Shown here one piece after another: positions 17,984-27,353 of a stretch of 64,000 nucleotides of DNA (positions within the stretch are counted from its first letter, which is position 1; the number at the start of each line of letters is the position of its first letter). The stretch is taken from positions 868,001 through 932,000 of the forward strand of contig NZ_CP165628.1 of assembly GCF_041200025.1 (NCBI RefSeq), given 5' to 3'. A program made the position numbers and the translations under genes. Origin of the DNA: Rouxiella sp. WC2420 (GTDB lineage: Bacteria; Pseudomonadota; Gammaproteobacteria; Enterobacterales; Enterobacteriaceae). Below the pieces are notes generated by a model. It worked only from the letters and a program-made list of their open reading frames with translations, was not told the origin of the DNA and searched no databases.

Positions 17984-18400
17984 GTGTCAGAGACGATGCG
18001 CATTGCAGTGATTGTAAATCCAGAACTTCCCGTGGGCCTGCTGGCAAATACCAGCAGCGCGGTGGCGATTGGTCTGGCGGCTAAATTCCCGGCGCTGGCG
18101 GGTGAGCAACTGGCTGATATAGAAGGGAAAGCCGTCGATGTCAGCTCAAAATTACCGGTGCCAATCTTGCAGGCCACAGCAGAGCAGATTCAGGCCATTT
18201 TACATAAAGCCATGCAGGCTGGCGGTGAGGTCGCGATCGTACCTTTTCCTGCATTTGCGCGAGCGATGCACAGTTTTGAAGATTATCGTCAGGCTTTTCC
18301 TGCGCGTAATCTGTCACTGGAAACGTTGGACGGCTTAGGACTGGCGGGGCCGGAAAAGTGGGTCAAGTCGTTAACCGGTTCGCTGAAACTATTAAGATAG
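17984..18400 (+). CDS. DUF2000 family protein
   Basis: This 138-residue protein begins at GTG 17984, supported by AAAGGAAT upstream; the longer open frame has no ribosome site. The body (MRIAVIVNPELPVGLLANTS, then AVAIGLAAKFPAL) matches the DUF2000 family of small cytosolic proteins, which have a peptidyl-tRNA hydrolase-II-like fold but no established function. It is divergent from the Lrp-family regulator, a pairing that suggests a link with amino-acid metabolism. Confidence 0.75.
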   Translation: MSETMRIAVIVNPELPVGLLANTSSAVAIGLAAKFPALAGEQLADIEGKAVDVSSKLPVPILQATAEQIQAILHKAMQAGGEVAIVPFPAFARAMHSFEDYRQAFPARNLSLETLDGLGLAGPEKWVKSLTGSLKLLR

Positions 18401-18658
18401 TTATAAAACATCATGCCAAATATCAGGGGGAAATATTAAAATACACTGCGCAAATAATAATATGATTAATTACCTAAATTAACTATTTGAAAGACAGAAA
18501 CGTAAATAAATTATAAGTTTTTCGTTATGTACACCAGTATATATCGATGATAGCATTATTTTACTGTTTAATTATCCCCCGGTTTATTGAGGTATCTCAG
18601 CAACATAACCGCAACATTTGCATGTGCGGTGGGGATCTTGTTACTTATAAAAATATAA

Positions 18659-20770
18659 ATGTTAAATAAAAATTTATTTACCTGCGCAGCGTCTTTTTTA
18701 ATTCTGTCGGCGCACGCTCGTGCCGACGATACCGTAGTTGTTAATGCCACGGCGCCTGGAGCGACCACGCAATCAGAACCGGCCTCACCCGATAAACAGG
18801 CCACTTTAGGCAGTCTGGGCAAGCGTGACATTGCCAATACCCCTTATTCAATTGAAGTGTTGCCGGAATCGCTGATTAAACGTCAGCAGTTGCAAAGCGT
18901 GACGGATCTTTATCGCTACCTGCCTTCTGTTCAGGGCGACGGCGCGCGCCCTCAGTCCCGAGGTATGCAGGGCAGTGTGGTGCAGAATTCGATGATCGAT
19001 GGCCTGAACGTGGTCTCTACTACTGATTATCCTGCCGAGCAATTTTCGTCGATTGAAGTGTTGAACGGACTGGCAGGATCGCTTTACGGCCCGGCCAACC
19101 CGGCGGGGATCTTCAACTTTGTCTCCAGGCGTCCTACCGATACGCCACAGCGTAGCATTACCGTTGGCGGCGGCACCGGTACAGGGCCACAGATCTCCAC
19201 CGATCTTAGCGGGCCGCTGGACAGCGGAGACCGGGTTAAATATCGTCTGAACCTGCTCGATGACGACGGTCGTGGTTACGCCAGCGGCAGCACCCGCCGC
19301 CGTCAGTTGGCCAGTCTGGGGCTGGATTTCCAGCTAACCGACAAGCTGACCATGCAGACCAATTTCAGCTATTACCATTTTTATCAGAAAGGCCTGCCGG
19401 GTAAATTTGCACTGGCGAAAGGCACCTCGTTTCCGAGCGCGCTCAATCCGACCAACGGTCGCTTTGGGCAGTATTACGCCGGTGACGATGACAAGACTTC
19501 TACCGAAAGCGTGCATTTCAAGTATGACTTCGACGGCAACTGGCTCGGCGAATTCGGCTTCCTGCATCAGGTAGCGGATCGTCAGTCCACGGCGGTAACC
19601 AATACGCTGACAGACAATAAAGGGGATTATACCTCTACCGTTGCCAGCGCTACCGCCAGTCGTTTCACCATCAACAGTTATATGGCGAACCTGACCGGTC
19701 GCGTTGATACTGGCTGGATTTCGCACGATCTGTCGATGGGGATGCGCGGTTTTGTCTGGAAAAACTTCAACCCGATTGGCGGCGCAACCACCACGCTTGG
19801 CTCGGCGAATCTTGACGATCCATTGCAATTCAAAGAGCCGGATTACCCTGACTTTACTGACCGCTATCATTCGGCGACCAGCACTCAGCAGTCATTCCTG
19901 TTGGGCGATACCTTAACCTTTAGCCCGCAGTGGAGCCTGCTGCTGGCAGGTAGCGAAAGCTTCCTGACCGCCAACAACTACGCGAAAACCGGTACTCGCA
20001 GCAGCAAGTCTGACAACCACGGCCTCAGCGGTTCTGCCAGCCTGATGTATAAGCCGGTTGAAAACCTGACACTCTATTCCACCTATGCCGACAGCCTGCA
20101 ACAGGGCGATGTTGCACCAAGCGGCAGTAATAATGCCGGGGCTATTCTGTCTCCTTATCGCAGCAAGCAGGTCGAAGTGGGCGGCAAGCTGGCAGTCAAT
20201 GATAAATTGCTGCTGACGGCAGACGTGTTCCAAATCCAGCGCCCGTATGCTTACACCTTGACCAACGGCGATTATGGTATTGCCGGCAAGCAGCGCAACC
20301 GGGGCCTTGAACTGTTGGCCGACGGCGATTTGACTTCGAACCTGCACATTTTTGGTGGCATCACCTGGCTCGACCCGCTGTTGCACGATACCGGCTCGGA
20401 TAGCACCGACGGCAAGCAGGTCGTTGGTCTTCCTCGCGTGACCAGTGATTTGCTGGTGGTTTATGATTTGCCGCAGGTGCAGGGGTTGTCTATCAATGCT
20501 GCAGGTCACTATGTGGGCCGTCGTTCAACGGATAACGCCAATTCGACCTGGGTCGGCAGCTATGCGACTTTTGACCTCGGCACTGCTTACCGCACCACTT
20601 TGCTCGGCACCGCCACGACTTTCCGTCTGGACGTGACCAATCTGACCAATCGTCATTACTGGACCAATATTGTTCCGGGCGGATTGAACGGTTATACCGG
20701 CAGTGGTTACGCCAGCGCTTCGTTGGGCGATCCTCGCATGGCGCAGCTTTCCATGCAGGTTGATTTCTAA
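18659..20770 (+). CDS. TonB-dependent siderophore receptor
   Basis: This 703-residue outer-membrane receptor has a signal peptide (cleavage after about residue 22, LSAHARA). It is followed by a TonB-box-like DDTVVV, a plug domain (PYSIEVLPESLI, then SRGMQGSVVQNSMIDGLNV) and a 22-strand barrel ending in Phe (MQVDF). It fits the ferrichrome/ferric-siderophore (FhuA/FoxA-like) class. The ATG has no clear Shine-Dalgarno sequence. Together with the binding protein 23 bp downstream it should import an iron chelate. No clear Fur box was found upstream. Confidence 0.9.
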   Translation: MLNKNLFTCAASFLILSAHARADDTVVVNATAPGATTQSEPASPDKQATLGSLGKRDIANTPYSIEVLPESLIKRQQLQSVTDLYRYLPSVQGDGARPQSRGMQGSVVQNSMIDGLNVVSTTDYPAEQFSSIEVLNGLAGSLYGPANPAGIFNFVSRRPTDTPQRSITVGGGTGTGPQISTDLSGPLDSGDRVKYRLNLLDDDGRGYASGSTRRRQLASLGLDFQLTDKLTMQTNFSYYHFYQKGLPGKFALAKGTSFPSALNPTNGRFGQYYAGDDDKTSTESVHFKYDFDGNWLGEFGFLHQVADRQSTAVTNTLTDNKGDYTSTVASATASRFTINSYMANLTGRVDTGWISHDLSMGMRGFVWKNFNPIGGATTTLGSANLDDPLQFKEPDYPDFTDRYHSATSTQQSFLLGDTLTFSPQWSLLLAGSESFLTANNYAKTGTRSSKSDNHGLSGSASLMYKPVENLTLYSTYADSLQQGDVAPSGSNNAGAILSPYRSKQVEVGGKLAVNDKLLLTADVFQIQRPYAYTLTNGDYGIAGKQRNRGLELLADGDLTSNLHIFGGITWLDPLLHDTGSDSTDGKQVVGLPRVTSDLLVVYDLPQVQGLSINAAGHYVGRRSTDNANSTWVGSYATFDLGTAYRTTLLGTATTFRLDVTNLTNRHYWTNIVPGGLNGYTGSGYASASLGDPRMAQLSMQVDF

Positions 20771-20793
20771 TTACCCAGAATTCGAGGCTTGTT

Positions 20794-21819
20794 ATGAGTA
20801 TTAAAACCAAGGCGCTGGTGTTGACCGCAACGCTATTACTCACACCTTTGCACGCCGCGCTGGCTGCGCGGCAGGTTATTGATGATTCGGGAACAAAGAT
20901 AACGTTGCCCGACCACGTCAATCGCATTGCCGACGCGTGGTATGCGCATCATTCACTGCTGATGACGCTGGGAGCCGGGGATAAAATCATCGCCACGGTT
21001 AATCATGCCCAAGATAGACCCTGGATGTTTCTAATTCAGCCTTCGCTCAACAAGGCGTTAAGCGTGCGCGGCGTGACTTTTAACAGCGAAACGCTGTTGA
21101 CGGATAAAACCGATGTAGTTTTTGCCTCGAAAGGCAACGGCGACGTTGCGGCGTATCGACAGGCACAGCTGCCGACCGTCGAGGTGCAATTCGACGATTT
21201 TCCGTCGATGAAACACGCGATGCTGACCACTGCCGCGGTGCTGGGAACGCCGCAGGCCGAGAAACAGGCTCGCCTGTATAATCAATATCTCGATCGGCAG
21301 ATTGCTGCAATTCAGGCGAAAACCAGCAAGCTGACCGAGGCACAAAAACCGCGCGTGCTGCACATCGAGTCGCTGCATCCTTTGAAAATTGACGGCAGCG
21401 ATACGCTGATTGATACCTGGATCCGCCTGGCCGGTGGCATTAACGTCGCCAGCGAAGTGAAAGGCAATATGAAAGAGGTGTCGCCGGAGCAGGTGTTGGC
21501 GTGGAAACCCGACGTGATTATCATCGGCGCCGGGGCAGGAACACTGGACAACTCGGACTATGGCAAGCTGTTCCAATCGTTGAAAGCGGTGCAGCAGCAC
21601 AAGGTGTGGCAAAATCCGTCAGGCGTGTTCCCTTGGGACCGTTACGGCACCGAAGCCGCGTTGCAAATCCAGTGGGCTGCACAGAAATTACATCCTGAAC
21701 TTTTCCCTGATTTGAATATTGTTTCTGCAACAGAGGATTTTTATCGTCGCTTCTTTAATTATCCTCTGACGGCGAGCCAGGCGAAACGGATCCTCAACGC
21801 ATTGCCACCCGAGTCATAA
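20794..21819 (+). CDS. Periplasmic iron-chelate binding protein (FecB/FepB-like)
   Basis: This 341-residue protein has a signal peptide (cleavage after about residue 25, LHAALA) and a PF01497 binding fold, with ARQVIDDSGTKITLPD at the start of the mature part and PDVIIIGAGAG in the C-terminal lobe. It would receive the iron complex from the receptor and hand it to an inner-membrane ABC permease. No permease or ATPase gene is nearby, so the inner-membrane step must be supplied from another locus. Confidence 0.85.
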   Translation: MSIKTKALVLTATLLLTPLHAALAARQVIDDSGTKITLPDHVNRIADAWYAHHSLLMTLGAGDKIIATVNHAQDRPWMFLIQPSLNKALSVRGVTFNSETLLTDKTDVVFASKGNGDVAAYRQAQLPTVEVQFDDFPSMKHAMLTTAAVLGTPQAEKQARLYNQYLDRQIAAIQAKTSKLTEAQKPRVLHIESLHPLKIDGSDTLIDTWIRLAGGINVASEVKGNMKEVSPEQVLAWKPDVIIIGAGAGTLDNSDYGKLFQSLKAVQQHKVWQNPSGVFPWDRYGTEAALQIQWAAQKLHPELFPDLNIVSATEDFYRRFFNYPLTASQAKRILNALPPES

Positions 21820-21894
21820 TCGTAAGCGAAAATCCTGTATATTGGCCTCCGCAAAAGGCTGTGAAGGCCAATGGAAAGCAGGGAGCTTCTGATT

Positions 21895-22716
21895 ATGTGG
21901 TGGATATTAGCGGGTTCATTAGCGATGCTGCGGTTGCATCGTGGAACCGCCGTTTGTTTGATGTTGATAGCCCTCGGCTGGGGCATGATAGATAAAGTTA
22001 TTGATTTTAGTGGACTGCTGGCGATTGCCGGCATCGGCTTGATCTGTCTGATCGTTAAAGCCGGAGACGGCTTCTGGCGCGGCTTAAAGCCCGCAGGCGA
22101 GGTTCTGCTGCTTGCCTGCGCGATAGGGCTGTTTGTGCATATTTTTCCCGGTTTTAATAACCCCAAAATAATCGATGCCGTTAAAGTCGGTCAGCAAAGT
22201 GCGCCATTTTCGATGTGGTTTAACTTCGACAAAGCGATCATCCCGTTCATTCTGCTGATGGCGCTTCCCACTCTTTTTTATCGACCCTCAGTCTATCGTC
22301 CTGCTCGCTGGGCCTGGCTACTGTTGATATTGAGCGTTCCGGCCCTGTTGCTGACTGCGGTAGGTCTTGGTGGATTGCGGATCGAAGCGCATTTTCCTGA
22401 ATGGTTGGGAAGTTTCGTACTGGCAAACCTGTTTTTTGTCTCGCTGGCGGAAGAGGCGCTATTTCGTGGTTATTTGCAACAGCGTCTAGCAGGTTGGTTA
22501 GGGCCTATTCCCGCGCTGTTTGTCACGGCATTACTGTTTGGATTGGCACATATTGCCGGAGGCGTAATGCTGATGGTGTTTGCCGCCTTGGCTGGGGTTA
22601 TCTACGGTTTGGCATGGATGTGGAGCGGCCGTCTGTGGACCTCAACCCTGTTCCATTTCGCGCTGAACCTCTGCCAGCTGCTGCTGTTTACCTATCCTTA
22701 TTATCTCAACTCGTAA
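21895..22716 (+). CDS. CPBP-family intramembrane metalloprotease
   Basis: This roughly 273-residue multi-span membrane protein carries the CPBP/Abi motifs: EEALFRGYLQQRL (catalytic Glu-Glu and Arg), FGLAH and the distal HFALN. These place the metal-binding Glu and His residues within the membrane. E. coli-type relatives have no proven substrate. ATG 21895 has GGGAG 9 bases upstream; ATG 21871 with AAGG is an alternative. It may be co-transcribed with the iron-binding protein gene. Confidence 0.82.
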   Translation: MWWILAGSLAMLRLHRGTAVCLMLIALGWGMIDKVIDFSGLLAIAGIGLICLIVKAGDGFWRGLKPAGEVLLLACAIGLFVHIFPGFNNPKIIDAVKVGQQSAPFSMWFNFDKAIIPFILLMALPTLFYRPSVYRPARWAWLLLILSVPALLLTAVGLGGLRIEAHFPEWLGSFVLANLFFVSLAEEALFRGYLQQRLAGWLGPIPALFVTALLFGLAHIAGGVMLMVFAALAGVIYGLAWMWSGRLWTSTLFHFALNLCQLLLFTYPYYLNS

Positions 22717-22723
22717 ATCAGAT

Positions 22724-23338
22724 TTAATCAGCGGCGGGATGCCAGCACCAGTGCCACGGCTCGTAGATAAATCCCCACGGGTTATTTAATGGGAACGACA
22801 TTTTAAAGCCGAAGCGCAAGGCGTTATCACGAAGCCATTCGAAGGCTGGAGTGTCGCCAAACACGCCGCTGACCTCGTCGCAATCGGGAGTATTAATGTC
22901 AATCGCGCAGCCGGTATGGTGCTCGCTACAGCCTGGAGGGGCGAGGTAGGTGAAAAATTCTTCAGGAGGGATGCCCAGCTGCTGTTTAATTTTTATCAGG
23001 TTCATCTGATACTCGACGCTGCGAAAGGCCGAGACCAGATACAGCTCAATACCATCAACTTTGGCGCTTTCGCACATTTTCCACCAGGCAGACGCCGCTT
23101 CCAGAGTTAACAGAAACGCTTTACCGTCGGCATTGGTTTGTGCAGTCACCAGCGACTTTTCATCGACCTGCGGGAAAAACGGCAAAGTGCGGTGAGCAAT
23201 CACTTCGCTGCGAATGCCCAGTTTTCCAAGCCAATCAACTATCTGCGCCTGATTTTCAATAGCTATTCCAAGGTCAGCCTCAGGCTGGGTCGATGTTTTA
23301 GTGATCGATGTTTTAGTGATCGATGTTTTAAGGGTCAT
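22724..23338 (-). CDS. M15B D-alanyl-D-alanine carboxypeptidase (VanY-like)
   Basis: This 204-residue protein contains the M15 zinc-peptidase motifs: SEHHTGCAIDI (SxHxxGxAxD) and EPWHW. YLVSAFRSVEYQ is the substrate-loop segment. Such enzymes trim the terminal D-Ala from muropeptides. No signal peptide is visible, so it may act in the cytosol on recycled muropeptides. Its N-terminus is a Thr/Ser/Ile/Lys repeat encoded by a 15-bp tandem repeat. It sits 46 bp downstream of the PuuD-like gene on the same strand. Confidence 0.85.
   Translation of the reverse strand: MTLKTSITKTSITKTSTQPEADLGIAIENQAQIVDWLGKLGIRSEVIAHRTLPFFPQVDEKSLVTAQTNADGKAFLLTLEAASAWWKMCESAKVDGIELYLVSAFRSVEYQMNLIKIKQQLGIPPEEFFTYLAPPGCSEHHTGCAIDINTPDCDEVSGVFGDTPAFEWLRDNALRFGFKMSFPLNNPWGFIYEPWHWCWHPAAD
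23291..23335. repeat. 15-bp tandem repeat, about 2.8 copies, in the 5' end of the VanY-like gene
   Basis: CGATGTTTTAGTGAT occurs at 23291-23305 and 23306-23320, followed by a partial third copy at 23321. Because 15 is a multiple of 3, copy number changes would add or remove TSITK-type five-residue units without shifting the frame. Confidence 0.85.
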
Positions 23339-23381
23339 CGTTTAATGGTCATAGTTGAGTTGCGATTGCAGTCATAACGAA

Positions 23382-24194
23382 TTATTGCCCGTGCGACTGA
23401 CTCATCGCCTTAGCCATCGCCTTGCCCGATGAACGGCGCGCATTTTTATAGTCATCTGCAGCATCAACAAAGGCTTTCAGTAACTCTCGGTCATGCTCGT
23501 GTTGTAAATATTCCGGATGCCACTGCACGCCGATACAAAAGTAATAGTCATCGCATTCAACGCCTTCGATCACGCCGTCTGGAGAAATAGCATTGACGCG
23601 GCAATTTTTACCCAAGGTTTTAACTGCCTGATGATGGGAGCTATTAACCTCATAATGGCGAGCGCTGACTAACCGGCTAAGCTTAGTGCCGTCGAGGATT
23701 TCAACCTGATGACGAGCGCGCTTCTTTCCGCCCGCATTCTTGGTATCAACCGTTGTGCTGTGCTCCAGCGCATCCGGTAAAGCATCTGGAATATGCTGAA
23801 TCAGGCTGCCGCCGGTCAACACTGCCAACAGCTGTTCGCCACCGCAAATACCCAGTAACGGCATATCTCGCAGCATTGCGCCTTGCACAATCGCTTTTTC
23901 AAACTCGGTACGAGCGGGTTTGAGTCGGATTTGATCGCTGACTTGCTGCTCGTTGAACAGCTCGGGAGAGACGTCGAACGCGCCTCCGGTGATAATAATG
24001 CCGTCACACAATGACAAAAATTCGTCAGACAGCTCCGCGTGATGCGGCAAGGCCAAAGGCACGGCACCAAGTTCGGCCAGGCTGGCCATATAGTTCTGGC
24101 GCAATGCGTACCACGGATAATCTGCGTATCCACCTGCTTCTTCACTATCCAACGTTACGCCGATAACGGGCTTGGAATGAGGATTAATGCTCAT
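23382..24194 (-). CDS. Class I glutamine amidotransferase-like hydrolase (peptidase C26, PuuD-like)
   Basis: This 270-residue protein has the nucleophile elbow GICGGEQLL with the catalytic Cys, an oxyanion strand IIITGGAFDVSP and the catalytic His in GVQWHPEYL. This is the triad pattern of gamma-glutamyl-gamma-aminobutyrate hydrolases (PuuD) and related C26 peptidases. No other putrescine-pathway genes are nearby, so the substrate may be a different gamma-glutamyl compound. The following gene, on the same strand, is the VanY-like peptidase. Confidence 0.85.
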   Translation of the reverse strand: MSINPHSKPVIGVTLDSEEAGGYADYPWYALRQNYMASLAELGAVPLALPHHAELSDEFLSLCDGIIITGGAFDVSPELFNEQQVSDQIRLKPARTEFEKAIVQGAMLRDMPLLGICGGEQLLAVLTGGSLIQHIPDALPDALEHSTTVDTKNAGGKKRARHQVEILDGTKLSRLVSARHYEVNSSHHQAVKTLGKNCRVNAISPDGVIEGVECDDYYFCIGVQWHPEYLQHEHDRELLKAFVDAADDYKNARRSSGKAMAKAMSQSHGQ

Positions 24195-24328
24195 AGTGAC
24201 TCGCTTTGCCTTTTTAAAATCGCACCGGCATGTCTCGCAGGGATCGCTTGGGTGCTGAGAAAATATTCAATACCTTAAGATATCAAGGGCAACTCGGAGG
24301 TCAATATTAATTATTCTTCAATTTAAAC

Positions 24329-24358
24329 AAAAAAAGGCAAACCGCCTGGTTCGCCCTT
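24329..24358 (-). terminator. Rho-independent terminator of the Dpp-like ABC operon
   Basis: On the minus strand, AAGGGCGAACC pairs with GGTTTGCCTT (one bulge, one G-U) and is followed by a seven-base T run. It lies just after the last ATPase gene. Confidence 0.7.
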
Positions 24359-24384
24359 TGAACTATTGATCTGATAACGGGTTT

Positions 24385-25395
24385 TTAAACCAGATGACAG
24401 GCTACCCGTTGGCCGCCGGGTTTAATGAGCAGAATAGGTCTTTCCTTACGGCAGCGGTCGGTGACATAAGGGCAGCGAGTATGGAAACGGCAACCAGAAG
24501 GTGGCGAAAGCGGGCTAGGCAGCTCGCCGGTCAGACTGACATTTTTTCCTCTGTCGCGTGGATCCATAGTCGGAGCCGCGCGTAAAAGCGCCTGTGTATA
24601 AGGATGTAGCGGCGTTTGAAATAGCGTCTCGGTATCGCCCACTTCAACTACTTCACCGAGATACATCACGGCCACGCGGTGAGAAATATGCCGCACCAGC
24701 CGTAAATCGTGGGCTACAAACAGCACGGTGAGGCTCAATTTTTGTTGCAAATCCAGCAGCAGGTTCACTACCTGGGCCTGTACCGAGACGTCCAGCGCAG
24801 AAACCAGCTCGTCGGCAATCAGCACTTTCGGCTCGACCGCCAGCGCGCGGCTAATACCAATACGCTGGCGCTGACCGCCGGAAAACTCGTGGGGCAGTTT
24901 ATCAATAGCATCTATCGGCAGGCGCACCAGCTCCATCAGCTCTCGAATACGCGCCGGAATGTCTTTTTTGGCACACATTTTGTGAACTGACAACGCCTCG
25001 GTCAGCATCTGGCCTACGGTCATTCGCGGGTTCAGCGAGCTGTAGGGGTCCTGAAAAATCATCTGTACCTGGCGATTAAAACTGCGGCGATCTTTACCAC
25101 GCAGGGTAGAAATGTCTTTGCCGTTGAAATAAATTTTGCCTTCACTGGTTTGCAGCAGACCAACCATGGTGCGAGCAAGGGTAGATTTTCCACAGCCGGA
25201 CTCGCCAACCACGCCCAGCGTTTCGCCGCGCATCAGCTCAAGGCGCACGCCGTTTAATGCTTGAACGAACTGGCGGGGCTTGCCCTGAATCTTGTCCATA
25301 ATCGAATGAGTGACAGGAAAGTGCACCATCGCCTCTTCAACGCTGACGATCGGCATTCCGGGTTTGGCCTGTTTATCGCCTACGATTGCGCTCAT
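24385..25395 (-). CDS. Oligopeptide/dipeptide ABC transporter ATPase (DppF/OppF-like)
   Basis: This 336-residue ATPase has Walker A GESGCGKST, signature SGGQRQR and Walker B LIADELVSALD, plus the C-terminal Opp-type extension (CRFHTRCPYV, a 4Fe-4S or zinc-like Cys cluster). It pairs with the upstream ATPase; the two genes are 1 bp apart. It is the last gene of the five-gene importer. The peptide or glycoside specificity resides in the binding protein. Confidence 0.9.
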   Translation of the reverse strand: MSAIVGDKQAKPGMPIVSVEEAMVHFPVTHSIMDKIQGKPRQFVQALNGVRLELMRGETLGVVGESGCGKSTLARTMVGLLQTSEGKIYFNGKDISTLRGKDRRSFNRQVQMIFQDPYSSLNPRMTVGQMLTEALSVHKMCAKKDIPARIRELMELVRLPIDAIDKLPHEFSGGQRQRIGISRALAVEPKVLIADELVSALDVSVQAQVVNLLLDLQQKLSLTVLFVAHDLRLVRHISHRVAVMYLGEVVEVGDTETLFQTPLHPYTQALLRAAPTMDPRDRGKNVSLTGELPSPLSPPSGCRFHTRCPYVTDRCRKERPILLIKPGGQRVACHLV

Positions 25396-25396
25396 C

Positions 25397-26446
25397 TTAA
25401 AGCTCCTCCAGCGAAGGTTGCGGGGATTGTGTCGTCGCTAAACTGTCCTTGAGGTCGGCGTGATGATGACAGGCCACCTGATGAGCGGCGTTAATCACTT
25501 CCAGCATCGGCACCTCGCGCAGGCAAACCTCGGTTTTATAGCGGCAGCGCGGATTAAAACTGCACCCCGACGGCAGGTCGAGCAGTGAAGGTGGCGTTCC
25601 TTCAATCGACAACAGCGGTTTTCGCTCGCCGCCACTTTGCGGGACAGAAGCCATCAATCCCTGAGTATAAGGATGGCGAGGTCGGCTGAAGATCTCCTCG
25701 ACCGGCGCGGTTTCGACGATACGCCCGGCATACATCACCGCCACGCGATCGCATAGCTGGGCAACCACCCCAAGGTCGTGTGTAACAAAGATAATGCCCA
25801 TGCCAAGCTGGTCACGCAGGCTGAATAACAGCTTGAGGATTTGCTCCTGGATGGTGACGTCCAGCGCGGTTGTCGGTTCATCGGCTAGCAGCAGGCGAGG
25901 GTTACCGGCCAACGCAATCGCAATCATGACTCGCTGGCGCATACCGCCGGAAAACTGATGCGGATAGTCATCAAGGCGCTTTTCCGGAGCGGGGATCCCA
26001 ACCTGATTCAGCAGTTCGATAGCCCGCAAACGCCGTTGCTTGCGGTTCAAGTCGGTGTGCGCGTGCAGGCTTTCTTCGATTTGCCGCCACACGGTAAGCA
26101 CCGGATTGAGGGCAATCATGGGCTCCTGAAAGATCATTGCTATCTCGCCGCCGCGGATTGACTGCAACTCGGCGGGTTTCATGGTCGAGATCTCCCGACC
26201 CTGCCATTTTACCGAGCCGGAAATTTCTGCACTTGGCGGCATCAGGCGCAGCAAAGAACGCAAAGTGACGCTTTTTCCCGAGCCGGATTCGCCCACCAAG
26301 CCGAGAATTTCACCCGGCTTGAGGCTGAAGCTAACGTCTTGAATCGCGCGCAGGCTGCCGCGCGAGGTGTGAATTTGGGTGTTGAGTTGGCTCACATCGA
26401 GCAAATTTTCGGTATCAATATTCTGTTCGCGCGTTTGGCTGGGCAT
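25397..26446 (-). CDS. Oligopeptide/dipeptide ABC transporter ATPase (DppD/OppD-like)
   Basis: This 349-residue ATPase has Walker A GESGSGKS, signature SGGMRQR and Walker [13 protein letters not shown], followed by the Opp C-terminal Cys motif [14 protein letters not shown]. It lies 55 bp after the second permease. Together with the DppF-like partner it energises import through the two permeases. Confidence 0.9.
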   Translation of the reverse strand: MPSQTREQNIDTENLLDVSQLNTQIHTSRGSLRAIQDVSFSLKPGEILGLVGESGSGKSVTLRSLLRLMPPSAEISGSVKWQGREISTMKPAELQSIRGGEIAMIFQEPMIALNPVLTVWRQIEESLHAHTDLNRKQRRLRAIELLNQVGIPAPEKRLDDYPHQFSGGMRQRVMIAIALAGNPRLLLADEPTTALDVTIQEQILKLLFSLRDQLGMGIIFVTHDLGVVAQLCDRVAVMYAGRIVETAPVEEIFSRPRHPYTQGLMASVPQSGGERKPLLSIEGTPPSLLDLPSGCSFNPRCRYKTEVCLREVPMLEVINAAHQVACHHHADLKDSLATTQSPQPSLEEL

Positions 26447-26501
26447 AGTTTGCTCTCATCATTTGCTAACGGCTTAAGGTCGGTTCCCTGTTGCTGCCGG
26501 G

Positions 26502-27353
26502 CTATCGGCTGCCCGGACGAAGCCAGTCTGACAACAGATCGCCAAACAGACTGAATCCCAAACCGGTCAACACAATCGCGATGCCGGGGAAAATAGTGAG
26601 CCACCAGGCGGTATCCATGAAATTTTTCCCGGAAGCAATCAGCACGCCCCATTCTGCCGTTGGCGGCTGCGCGCCGAGGCCGAGATAACCCAGGCTGGAA
26701 CCCAGCAGGATTGCCAGCGCCATATCGGTCATCCAGTACACCAGCGTGGTAGTAATCACGTTGGGCAGCACGTGTCGAAAAATAATGCGCAACGGGCTAT
26801 AACCCATGACTTTTCCGGCAGCAACATATTCGAGGCGCTTTTGAATGCTGACCTCGCCAGCTATCAAACGGGCGTAGAACACCCAGTAAATGATGCCAAC
26901 GGCGATATACATGCTGTTCAGGCCAGGGCCGAGAATAGCGACGATGGCGATGACCAGTACCAGCAGCGGAAATGTCACTACTGCATCGACGATGCGCTGG
27001 AAAAGCGTTTCGGCTATCCCGCCACAATATCCTACTAGCAGGCCAACCAAGGTGCCGAACACCATCGGGAACAGAGTGGTGAAAAAGGCAATCTGCAGGT
27101 CGATTTGATAGGCATAAATCACCCGCGAAAAGATATCGCGACCAAAGTTATCGGTGCCGAAAAAGTGTTGCAGGCTCGGTCCTTTAAGGATTGCACGATA
27201 GTCAAATTTCAACGGATTGGCGGTTGCGATTAAATGCGGGAAAAAGGCGGTCAGCAAGCTAAACGCCAGGATTACGCAGCCCAAAACCGATGACCACGGC
27301 AGATGTTTGCGCCATTTACGGGTGATCGAACGCTGGACAATAAGCTCGCTCAT
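26502..27353 (-). CDS. Peptide ABC transporter permease (DppC-like)
   Basis: This 283-residue permease has the DppC N-terminal region and the segment GTDNFGRDIFSRVIY typical of OppC/DppC proteins, plus the EAA-type coupling loop around VAAGKVMGYSPLRIIFRHVL. It overlaps the DppB-like gene by 4 bp. It forms the inner-membrane channel with that protein. Confidence 0.9.
   Translation of the reverse strand: MSELIVQRSITRKWRKHLPWSSVLGCVILAFSLLTAFFPHLIATANPLKFDYRAILKGPSLQHFFGTDNFGRDIFSRVIYAYQIDLQIAFFTTLFPMVFGTLVGLLVGYCGGIAETLFQRIVDAVVTFPLLVLVIAIVAILGPGLNSMYIAVGIIYWVFYARLIAGEVSIQKRLEYVAAGKVMGYSPLRIIFRHVLPNVITTTLVYWMTDMALAILLGSSLGYLGLGAQPPTAEWGVLIASGKNFMDTAWWLTIFPGIAIVLTGLGFSLFGDLLSDWLRPGSR

Noticed and set aside
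18540-18600. Fur-box-like AT-rich sequence upstream of the siderophore receptor
   Set aside because: Best alignment to the 19-bp Fur consensus needs a one-base deletion and has several mismatches.
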